From the NCBI RefSeq assembly GCF_037042905.1, contig NC_087252.1, positions 21,965,701 to 22,029,700 on the forward strand: DNA of 64,000 bases. The letters are read 5' to 3'. Positions 56,368 to 64,000 of the stretch are shown here, piece by piece. Position 1 is the first letter of the stretch, and every line of letters starts with the position of its first letter. The position numbers were made by a program, and so were the translations under genes. Source of the stretch: Lytechinus pictus. Lineage: Eukaryota > Echinodermata > Echinoidea > Temnopleuroida > Toxopneustidae. The notes under the pieces are model-generated. The model had not been told where the DNA came from and made no database searches. It worked only from the letters and a program-made list of their open reading frames with translations.

Positions 56368-56661
56368 GGTGGTCAGAAGGTAGCCAAGCGTGAATCAGAA
56401 TCGGAGGTTCGCCGCGCAACAAAGACACTTCTCTTCATCATCATCGCCTTCTTCATCACGTGGTGCCCAATATCGATCGTATCCGTCATATATTCGATCG
56501 AACCGGCTCTCGTTCCCTCCAGCTGGATTCATTTGGTACCCGGGTGGCTGGTCTACGTGAACAGTCTACTCAATCCGATCTGTTACGTCGTCTCGCAGCC
56601 GCTCTTTCGGAAAACCGTATTCGGTTTGATCTGCCATCCGACCCGTTATTGCCGAGGGTAA
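56368..56661 (+). CDS. GPCR-5 terminal exon (TM6-TM7)
   Basis: The TGTGTTTTAG acceptor opens a phase-0 exon of 97 codons plus a stop. It starts GGQKVAKRESESEVRRATKT. TM6 is AFFITWCPISIV (Ile6.51, Ser6.52). ECL3 (PALVPSSWIHL) is three residues shorter than in the paralogues. TM7 is WLVYVNSLLNPICYV, then SQPLFRKTVFG, and the tail ends HPTRYCRG. The exon is intact, and no LINE tail follows it, unlike GPCR-1, -2 and -4. Confidence 0.9.
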   Translation, partial: GGQKVAKRESESEVRRATKTLLFIIIAFFITWCPISIVSVIYSIEPALVPSSWIHLVPGWLVYVNSLLNPICYVVSQPLFRKTVFGLICHPTRYCRG

Positions 56662-57137
56662 TTGTACAGGCACGGATATCCAGGGGGCCCCAAGAAAGAT
56701 ATGTTTTTATTTAGAAGGATCTTATATTCTTCGTTTTCTGATATCGTGAAATCAATAATATCTTCATATTCTTATCGGTCTTTTTTTTTTAATGTCGCCG
56801 ATTTTATTTCAGTATAATAGTACCAAAGTTCTACCATTTGGCTGGTGTCTCCAAAGGAGGGAATCTTTTGGAATGAAATTTCAAATAATCAAATACAATG
56901 ATTTATTCGAGATTTTGTTCAACCAAATCACAATTTGAAATGAGATAAATGGGATAGTGTTGGTACTCTCTCATTATTCCAATATTTATGTATAGTAAGA
57001 AAGCATAAACGCAAAGGAAAAACAAAAGAAAAAAACGCCGCTATTAGGTGCGGCGTTAGGGCATGGTGTGCCTTATTTGCACTTTTTAAAAATTGTGAAA
57101 AAAAATCAGAGTACTTTTTATAGTCATGTCCTCCCTT
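56662..57137. other. Gene-free stretch after GPCR-5
   Basis: AT-rich, with no exon, terminal repeat or tandem repeat recognised. Confidence 0.4.
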
Positions 57138-57376
57138 CACTGTAAAAACTGTGGTGTGAAAACTGACACCAACTGGTGTTAATAGAGGACCACACCCTGA
57201 GGTGTTAAAATAACACCCTAGAGATTGAACATAACACTAAAGAGTGTAAATGTAACAACCATAGGTGTTGTAATAACACCTATAGGTGTGAAACTAACAC
57301 CACCAATTTAACACCGGTGTAAAATAACCGGTGTGGTCCTCTATGTACACCGGTTAACACCACAGTTTTTGCTGTG
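57138..57376. mobile_element. MITE rich in GGTGTT/AACACC
   Basis: The inverted ends are CACTGTAAAAACTGTGGTGT and CACAGCAAAAACTGTGGTGT (other strand). The interior is a dense run of ACACC and GGTGT words in both orientations, so it can fold almost end to end. Length is 239 bp, non-coding. Confidence 0.8.
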
Positions 57377-57515
57377 TTGGCTTTTACCTTTGGAGGTGCG
57401 GGGATGGAGGGAGATTGTTCCATACCGGGATCTGCTTACGTCTCTGCTGTGACGTGAGCATGAAATTTTGAACGTTTCTGGAAATTTGTACGAAAGGAGG
57501 AAGAAACAGTACATT

Positions 57516-57731
57516 TACTGGCCCGTGCCCCCCCCCCCTTTAATGTAAAAATGGCATTAAAACAGAAGTGTGCCCCTCTTTTGATAGTGAATACCCTTTT
57601 TTTGCTTGTCAAATTTTGTCGGGGACGAAAATATAATTTTTAGTTAAAAGCTTTTTTTTTGGCTTGTCAAATTTTTCCTCGGAAAAATGTGCCCCCCCCC
57701 CCCCCTTTGGAAAATCCTGGATCCGCCCCTG
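57516..57731. mobile_element. 216-bp G/C-tract MITE
   Basis: A perfect 8-bp TSD, AGTACATT, lies at 57508-57515 and 57732-57739. The right end is GGAAAATCCTGGATCCGCCCC then TG; the left end is eroded (TACTGGCCCGTGCCCC). It contains two TTGCTTGTCAAATTTT units and C-tracts, the same family as 41306-41517. Confidence 0.85.
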
Positions 57732-57739
57732 AGTACATT

Positions 57740-58937
57740 CACAGATCGTTTTTCTCTGTGATAATTCGAACTTTCAATATGTATAATACAAGGATGGCAT
57801 TTAGCCATTGTGGGAATTAAAATGTATGGACGATGTGGTATGCTTAGGTAAGACCCCTCTCCCCCTCCCCCAGAAAGGTTTGACTGCTTATGTTTCATTA
57901 TATTATGAAACCTTTGTATGATTTTGTGCATCTCATCATCGGGGGATTCAGCTCCGAATCCCTGTAGTAGCTATTTTGGATGCACTACATCTACCGCTTC
58001 TTTTACATTCGATGCTTTGAGTGATGGATACATAATTTATATATCGCTCCGCACGCCTTTGGAATTCCCTCCCTTCTTCACTCCGTGAAATTGACAATTT
58101 AACATTGAACTCTCTATAAATCGCGTCTAAAAACTCATTTATTACAGCAGTAATTAGCTGAATATGGATGAGCCTGCGCCTGTGAATATTTTTTTTAACA
58201 GAAATATGGCGAGATATAAATGGTGTGGATCACCAAGAGCCGGTGCCTTATTATCATAAGTCACGTACGTGGGTAACCTCTGTTTTTTTAGATAGTAATT
58301 TTTGCTAACAAAGGGCTGAAAAGATGGGGAAAGGCAGAAGGGAGAAAGGGTAGTGTAAAAAATAGATAATACCGTATAGCTTTACATCGCACATTTAAAC
58401 ATGTATTATACACTATTAAAAGGGGAAGCGGTGTAGTTCGTCACAGATGCGATTTAGTTCTTGGGTTTTACAATAGCCGATTCACATTTCTTCACGAAAA
58501 TTATGTATAAAATGACAATATACAGTGGCACAAATTAATAAATGTCTTTCTTAATACATGCATATGTAAGCATTTGTCAGTGAAAACATAAACCGCATTT
58601 GCTTATAAGGATTGAAGTCAATAAATATAGGGACAACTTGATGGGTGAATATTCAAAATACGTTAATCTCAACTACATGTTTATTCATGAAAATGATGGA
58701 CGAATAAATGCAGGAGGAAGACTAAAAAAAAAACATGATGTGGTTTTTTGTTATTATAAACGCTCTGCTTGAAGGATGATTATGTTTGATTTTGTTCCTG
58801 TGGTTGCTTGAACTCTATTTTTGTTTGGCATAAGTCAGCGAAAATAATTTACAGTAATGAAAATTGTCCAAATTGAACTGGGTATTAATCACGTTTGTGT
58901 GGTGCTGTTAGTACTCCATGCCGAAAGACCAGATGCT
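57740..58937. other. Gene-free stretch with LINE crumb
   Basis: 58050-58150 translates in two frames as 'FGIPSLLHSV' and 'NSLPSSLREIDNLTLNSL', a decayed C-terminus of a LINE reverse transcriptase on the + strand. The rest shows nothing. Confidence 0.4.
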
Positions 58938-59076
58938 GGGGGCGTTTCATGAAAGGACTTGTCAGACATTTTATCCGACAATTACCATAGGAACAGTGCC
59001 TCTCAGCCAATCAGAATCAAGGAAAAGATGTCAGATCTAACAACTTGTCGGATGAAAATATTGATGAAACGCTCCT
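58938..59076. mobile_element. MITE related to 1609-1768
   Basis: Ends are GGGGGCGTTTCATGAAAGGA and GGAGCGTTTCATCAATATTT (other strand). Internal CTTGTCAGAC and TCTAACAACTTGTCGGATGA match the copy A element. Confidence 0.7.
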
Positions 59077-59510
59077 ATTGATTACACTCATCCCATGACT
59101 GCGCGCCGTGTTGCTTACGCGCGCTTTTCCCGCTTCCTCCACGATTCAAATTTGGCGTTTTCTGATCGGGAAAATAGGCATGAAAGTTTGAACATGTTCA
59201 AAATTTTTAACCAATCACGCCGATCTGAATAAAATGCCCGTTGTTACCCCGTCTTCAACACAACGTTGATATTACGCTGCGGCTGCTCCCGATTTGGCGA
59301 TTTCCTATCCCGCCCTCTGTCGATCTAATTAATGATCGGGATGGATCGGGGTTTCACATCGTGGTAGTGGAATGGTCCCTTATCATCACTTTTTTATTAC
59401 TAATATTTTGCCAGTGTTGGTTGCAAAAATAGTTGTAACTTATAAAATCAAGCACAACTTGATCATGAATTTAATCAGAAACTTGTAGGTCTTTGGGAGT
59501 ACGTATTTCA

Positions 59511-59824
59511 GGGCCCCGTCTTACAAGGAGTTATGATTGATCCAATAAATCTCAAGTATTATCTAAAACCATCAAGGTCATAATTTTTTCTTCAGGAAAT
59601 GTGCTAAATATCCTTTGAAAACAAAGAGAAGCATACAGAATTGTCAAGAAAAAACAGTGAACGCCTGTCCATACATCATTTCTAGGAAATATTTTGAACA
59701 TATATTTTAGATGTTAACATTGCTGGCTTTCCATAGTTGCGATTGATCGGATCAATTCATAGAGATATATACTAAAAACTGGTGATCTATCTCTATGGAT
59801 CAATCGCAACTTTTTGTTGGCCCC
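59511..59824. mobile_element. MITE with GATTGATCC arms
   Basis: The left end is GGGCCCCGTCTTACAAGGAG then TTATGATTGATCC. The right end on the other strand is GGGGCCAACAAAAAGTTGCG then ATTGATCC. A second GCGATTGATCGGATCAATTC lies inside near 59739. It is related to 26500-26575. Confidence 0.6.
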
Positions 59825-60014
59825 AGATAAGCGTTTGATTTTTAAGAGGTTGTATACGCGACTCTTGTACAGAAAAAACCCTGCAAAATCTCCGATTTGT
59901 CGGCTTGTATTGACGCGAAATCTCCGATTGTCGGCATGTATTGACGCGAGTGTATCTTATTGTTACGTCACATTACAGCCACTGCACTCATCATGATGCA
60001 AAGAGAGTTAGGCT

Positions 60015-60115
60015 TGCGCACGCGCACTACAGGCGCTGCTGCAGCGTCTTGTCTGAGTCGTGACGTAATAATACGGTACGTACGCACGAAGTGTGTAGAA
60101 TAATGCGCATGCGCA
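60015..60115 (+). promoter_or_regulatory. Promoter with two NRF-1-type sites
   Basis: TGCGCACGCGCA (60015-60026) and TGCGCATGCGCA (60104-60115) both fit the NRF-1 consensus YGCGCAYGCGCR exactly. A CRE-like TGACGTAA (60061-60068) lies between them. This block is GC-rich against an AT-rich background and lies 180-280 bp upstream of the proposed ATG at 60294. NRF-1 promoters are usually TATA-less and broadly active, unlike the TATA-type GPCR promoters. Confidence 0.55.
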
Positions 60116-60293
60116 AGAACTTCATTTCCACAGCTACAGCTACAAAACAGAGATGTATGATTACAATAATAAGAACACAAAAAACGATAAGAAAACAATG
60201 TATAATTTCCCATGAGAGTCGCAGAAAAGTAAATCAGGATTGTACCCAATGAATTTGAAGTTTTAAAGGAACAGAGTTTGAAAGACATCTTAA

Positions 60294-60364
60294 ATGGCAA
60301 GCGCAACCGTAGTCTGTCCTTTGGCCGAGCCAAACCGTACAACCTTCTTAAATACAAGAGAACG
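60294..60364 (+). CDS. Unknown gene, proposed exon 1
   Basis: The context TTAAATGGC is a strong start (A at -3, G at +4), and an in-frame TAA directly precedes the ATG. It encodes MASATVVCPLAEPNRTTFLN then TRE plus two nucleotides (CG), followed by donor GTAAGA. The phase matches the exon at 61378 exactly (CG + A = Arg). I do not recognise the protein. The support is sequence-only: start context, splice consensus, phase and an upstream promoter-like block. Confidence 0.55.
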
Positions 60365-60394
60365 GTAAGACGATCATTATGATATCGTACTGTA

Positions 60395-60414
60395 TTGAAT
60401 GGTGGTGGTGGTGA

Positions 60415-60445
<31 letters not shown>

Positions 60446-60570
60446 GATGATGATGGTGGTGATGATGATGGTGATGATGGTGGTGATGATGATGATGGTG
60501 ATGGTGATGATGGTGGTGATGATGATGATGGTGACGATGATGGTGATGATGATATGATGGTGATGATGAT

Positions 60571-60606
<36 letters not shown>

Positions 60607-60790
60607 GTGATTGATGGTGGTGATGATGGTGGTGGGGATGATGATGATTATGATTATCATAGTGCCGATGATTATCATGACTATGAAAATGATGTCAGTG
60701 ATGATAACGAAGATGATGGGGAAATTTTTAACAATGATGATGTGCATGGTGTTGGTGATTATTATAATGATGGCTAATACTAATAATAAT
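60395..60790. repeat. (GAT)n/(GGT)n microsatellite in proposed intron 1
   Basis: About 250 bp of GATGGTGATGATGATGATG-type repeat, then a more degenerate part. Long His/Ser-rich frames on the minus strand and Met/Asp-rich frames on the + strand are artefacts. Confidence 0.9.
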
Positions 60791-60937
60791 GGGGATGATG
60801 ATGGTGACAAAGATGAAAAATAGATTATGTCATTAATAATCATAAGGAGAGGGTGATACTGATGATGATGATACTAATGATGAGGAGGAGGACATTGATG
60901 ATGATGATGAGGAGGAGGAGGAGGATTATGATTATAC

Positions 60938-61114
60938 CATGGGCGGAAATCCCAGGGGGGCGCGACCCCTACCAAAAATAGTAGGGGGGGCAAAATATAA
61001 AATGCAAATGTCCCCCTACTATTTTTGGTCTTTGATGATGGAGAAAAAAAAACATTCACAATCGAAATAATACATGTATTTTCGATTGAATTACCATACA
61101 TTTTGTGTGAAATG

Positions 61115-61146
<32 letters not shown>

Positions 61147-61256
61147 GGGGGGGGGGGGGGGGGTTAGAACATGGCCCTACATTTTATTTTTATTTTTGCT
61201 TGTCAAATTTTCCAGCCCCTGGCCCCCCTACCTTTGGGGACAGATTTCCGCCCATG
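60938..61256. mobile_element. G/T-tract MITE in proposed intron 1
   Basis: Exact inverted ends are CATGGGCGGAAATC (60938) and GATTTCCGCCCATG (61243-61256). It contains a 29-base T-tract followed by a G-tract (61118-61164) and TTGCTTGTCAAATTTT, linking it to the other G/C-tract MITEs. A TSD is not clear because it sits in a microsatellite. Confidence 0.8.
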
Positions 61257-61377
61257 AAGATTACAATGATGATGTTGATGACGATGATGATGATGATGAT
61301 GATGATGATGACGATTATAACTAATTAAATCACAAACTGTAAAATAAATGTAAACACGGCTTCTCTAATGTTTGCAG

Positions 61378-61543
61378 AGTAATTGGTGAACCGGGTGCAG
61401 AATGGGACCCCGAGTTGACGAACTACCAGACGGATTTTACCGCCAAAGCCATCGTACTACGTCACAAGCGGCCAACGTCAAGCAACAGGAAAAATAAGCC
61501 ACACCCTAAACATGTTGCACATCTTCGAAGGTTGACAAATGAG
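61378..61543 (+). CDS. Unknown gene, proposed exon 2
   Basis: Between the acceptor TAATGTTTGCAG and donor GTACAT lies a frame encoding VIGEPGAEWDPELTNYQTDF then 35 more residues ending HLRRLTNE. It is Lys/Arg/His-rich in its second half (LRHKRPTSSNRKNKPHPKH). Base composition changes sharply from the repeats on both sides to balanced, codon-like sequence. It enters in phase 2 and leaves in phase 0. The small basic, Tyr/Phe/Pro-spaced style is reminiscent of small ciliary/axonemal proteins, but that is an impression, not an identification. Confidence 0.6.
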
Positions 61544-61654
61544 GTACATTAAGTTGACACAAGTATCCCATCCCTTTTCCATTTCAAATAGCCTATAGGC
61601 GTATATATTTTTTAGTTTATGCAATTAATGCTGTAAACTTAAATTCAATTCAAG

Positions 61655-62130
61655 ATACGGTACGTCTTTATTCCAGACACAGCTGCATAAGCAGAGGTCA
61701 ATATAAACAAATATCACAGTATACATCAAGAAAGACATACAGAGATAAAACTAGATTAAACAAAGAACAGATAATTATGTATAGAAAGTACAGAACAAGA
61801 TATAAGATAATCACACTAAAATGATACAAGAAATAATTTGTCAAGTCTATGTAGTCTATGTGTGTCTCTCTAATTGTACTTATTTACTTATTTATTAACT
61901 TATTCATTTACTTATTTTTCATTATTTATTTAATCATTTATCTATTTATTCATTCATATCATCATCACCATCGTCATCATCATCATTAACATCATCATCA
62001 TCATCAACATCATCATCACCACTATCATCATCATAACCATCCGATCATCATCCATTATCATCATCATCATCGTCGTCGTCATCATCACCATCGTCATCGT
62101 CATCATCATCATCATCATTGTCAAATACTT
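61655..62130. other. Intron repeat: LINE-tail-like block and (ATC)n
   Basis: 61655-61760 (GTCTTTATTCCAGACACAGC) resembles the reverse 3' end of a LINE. A TTTATT-rich tract follows, then (ATC)n at 61958-62120. This is non-coding. Confidence 0.5.
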
Positions 62131-62369
62131 TCCTGTGGGGAATGGGCGTGAGGGCCGGTGGGCGTACATAATTTATGTTTAAAATGAATCATAATAGAGG
62201 TTTACATGTATCCCTTATAACTGAAATTCGGTTATGCCTCAAACACATGAGAAGGAGAATACTTTTCAGTTGAAGAAAGAAACCCCACCCCCCCGGCCCA
62301 TTCTCCCCCCCCCCCTCCTTCTCACCAATTCACATCACTTACCGTATCGCCTTCCTGGTCGTTCTCCAG

Positions 62370-62538
62370 CCCGTCTGCACTGTCAAGACGATCATCAACC
62401 AGGTCGACCTTACGACGTCGAGATCATGCTGGATGCAGTCGTTGATGAAAGCCCAGTTTAAACTCCCGCCTACCACGCCCGACCGGACCACGAGGTTTGG
62501 GTGTAACAAGAACAAGCACCTCGCCGCCTCAGGCATCG
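62370..62538 (+). CDS. Unknown gene, proposed exon 3
   Basis: The acceptor GGTCGTTCTCCAG opens a phase-0 frame that matches exon 2. It encodes PVCTVKTIINQVDLTTSRSC, then MKAQFKLPPTTPDRTTRFG and CNKNKHLAASGI, ending with one base before donor GTGAGC (phase 1). The other + frame stops at 62461 inside the exon. A downstream exon would be needed and is not identified before 64000, so the gene probably continues beyond the window. The acceptor could instead be CTGTCAAG at 62390, in the same frame and seven codons shorter. Confidence 0.5.
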
Positions 62539-62690
62539 GTGAGCATTCCTTGAATAACCTCCTTTTAATGAACCTGACTTGAGATCACTATAACTTATGG
62601 CGGCAATAACTGGCTGGCTTCACAAGAATAAAAAAGCACTTTCAATGGGTTATGTAATGAGTCAGTTGCGTACGTTGCTATGTTAATTCA

Positions 62691-62864
62691 CAGGGGCCCG
62701 GGGAAACGCGGGGGGGGGGGGGGGCTGGGTGGGCTTCACCCCCACACTCTTGTCAAAAACCGTGTATAAAAACGTAAAAAATACCATCTGATTATAATTT
62801 TTGCATGGTCAGCCACCCTTGGCTCAGCCCCCCCCCCCCCTTCAAAACCATTCCGCGGCCCCTG
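62691..62864. mobile_element. G/C-tract MITE
   Basis: Ends are CAGGGGCCCGGGGAA and CAGGGGCCGCGGAATGG (other strand), with G- and C-tracts just inside. No clear TSD. Length 174 bp. Confidence 0.6.
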
Positions 62865-63209
62865 ACACATACACATTATCTTTTGTTTTTTTGTCGTTAT
62901 ACTTGAAGTCCCCGTTAGAAATTCGCATAGAAAACAACATCCAACCAAAATTAATGACTTTTCCCAGAAGTCAGAACCTAGTTAGCAGTGACGAAATATT
63001 TTTTAACATGCTAGTAATAAATAAACCTCAACATTTGGAGTCCACTTGGTTTACATGTACATTAACCTTGTTGATTATGTTTGTCAAGCTGTCAGATTTT
63101 AAACAACGTTTGCTGAAAGGTATGCATAAACTTTGAATATGGTAGCTCGGAAGCACTTTTATTGTATGAACTTATACTAATGGGAAGATACCGATTATTG
63201 TTTATGGCG
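62865..63209. other. Gene-free stretch
   Basis: It is AT-rich. No exon with usable splice sites and matching phase for the upstream gene was found. Confidence 0.35.
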
Positions 63210-63523
63210 CAGTCGCATTTCCTCTATACCATGTGTACGGGGGCCGTATTTACGGCGAGTCGAAAACAACAGTTTTATCATTTTTTGTACCAGATATATA
63301 GGTGCTTGATAATAAACAAAACGGCTGTTTTCGACTCGCCGTACGGCCGCCGTAGGGGAAATGTGACTGCAGCATAATACCTTGGTCACATTTCCCCTAC
63401 GGCGGCCGGACGGCGAGTCGAAAATAGCCTATTTTAACATGTTTTGAACCAGCTACATAATACAAAAATGATTAGAACGGCTGTTATCGACTCGCCGTAC
63501 AGCCGCCGTAGGGGAAATGTGAC
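63210..63523. mobile_element. Two adjacent MITEs, GTCACATTTCCC family
   Basis: 63210-63369 and 63385-63523 lie side by side, separated by about 15 bp. Both have ends GTCACATTTCCCCTACGGCG, then GCC and CGGCGAGTCGAAAA. The first has a damaged left end (AGTCGCATTTCCTC). The arms are much better matched than in 6914-7049 and 26936-27080, so these are younger. Confidence 0.8.
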
Positions 63524-63700
63524 TGAGGTACATGTATAAGCTATATACCGAAATGGTGTCATTTCACTGGCCGCCAAAGCAACTTCGTGATTGAATTATT
63601 GTGATCTTTACTGAATAAACATGCTGAACAAGATCTTCTTCATCTTCATATACTCGAAATCCTTTAACCAATGTGTTGGCATCCCACCTCGAAAGGCTTA

Positions 63701-64000
63701 AAGCCCCCTCACACCTGACCGAATGTAGGCGGACGAAGGGTGACGAATGGAAAGCGAAGGATAAATATGACAGGCAAAGGATATCGATTTTTTTTTGGTT
63801 CACCTCTTTGAGAAAATTGCGGCCGAAGGCGAGCGAAGGGTTGATATAACCCAATAAGACGAACGAACAGTGAGCAATGGTTTGATATGGCGTGCGATTA
63901 CAAACGCAGACGAGGGAATAGGTCGGGAAATCTTGTTCTTTGTGTCATCGTGTTGCTTCGTTACGGGTTCTTTCGAGATCGGTCCACTTTGGCAAAAGCG
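63701..64000. mobile_element. Possible transposon terminus running off the window
   Basis: AAGCCCCCTCACACCTGACC starts a block with repeated GCGAAGG/GACGAA words (CGGACGAAGGGTGACGAATG, GCCGAAGGCGAGCGAAGGG). This looks like subterminal repeats of a MITE whose other end is outside the window. Confidence 0.45.

Noticed and set aside
62234-62461. Single-exon 75-codon gene over proposed exon 3
   Set aside because: Its 5' half is C-tract low complexity. The alternative frame fits the splice phases of the upstream exons and stays open to the donor.
1-64000. CRISPR array, operons or prokaryotic features
   Set aside because: The DNA is clearly eukaryotic, with introns, SINEs and LINEs. The tandem repeats seen have no unique spacers.

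Overview
This is a eukaryotic, repeat-rich genomic window. It has introns with GT/AG borders, non-LTR retrotransposons, tRNA-derived SINEs, many MITEs with target-site duplications, and (GAT)n/(CAT)n microsatellites. The repeat styles and a lineage-expanded family of class A GPCRs point to a marine invertebrate deuterostome, most likely an echinoderm. That assignment is an inference.

The backbone is a head-to-tail array of five closely related rhodopsin-like GPCR genes on the + strand. GPCR-1 has only its last exon here (5414-5716). GPCR-2 is 17602-18378 + 24339-24641, GPCR-3 is 33053-33838 + 34724-35026, GPCR-4 is 36837-37616 + 38662-38967, and GPCR-5 is 53568-54341 + 56368-56661. All share one design: exon 1 encodes the N-terminus to TM5 and part of ICL3, a phase-0 intron lies in ICL3, and exon 2 encodes TM6, TM7 and a short tail. 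TM6-TM7 look muscarinic/histamine-H3-like (TWxP, WLVYVN, NPLCYV, FRKTVF). However, the amine-binding Asp3.32 is replaced by N, S, V or F, and an Arg sits at 5.46 in all four complete receptors. The ligand is therefore probably not a classical amine. Each of the four complete genes has a TATAAG box 85-230 bp upstream of its ATG.

The first ~9.5 kb (copy A) and ~19.48-29.87 kb (copy B) are two copies of one segmental duplication. It carries a GPCR last exon, a LINE fragment just after the stop codon, and two decayed Ig-domain exons. Elements present in only one copy mark events after the duplication. Between copies A and B (9.5-17.5 kb) lie a dead mariner-type transposase, MITEs, a hAT-like element with a perfect 8-bp TSD, and a LINE with a nested hAT-like MITE.

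Between GPCR-4 and GPCR-5 lie a minus-strand LINE remnant, microsatellites, a CCAAT-rich repeat, and a large inverted repeat (~43.9-49.85 kb, with traces of outer arms at 43.24 and 51.15 kb). The inverted repeat is built of ~140-180-bp AAGATGGC-containing monomers. Next to it is a 308-bp hairpin element with 14-bp flanking repeats and a hammerhead-like core.

After GPCR-5, an unrelated gene of small exons is proposed: 60294-60364, 61378-61543 and 62370-62538, probably continuing past the window. Two perfect NRF-1-type sites lie upstream of it. I do not recognise the protein. The rest is intergenic and dominated by decayed repeats. No rRNA, intact tRNA or CRISPR array was seen.
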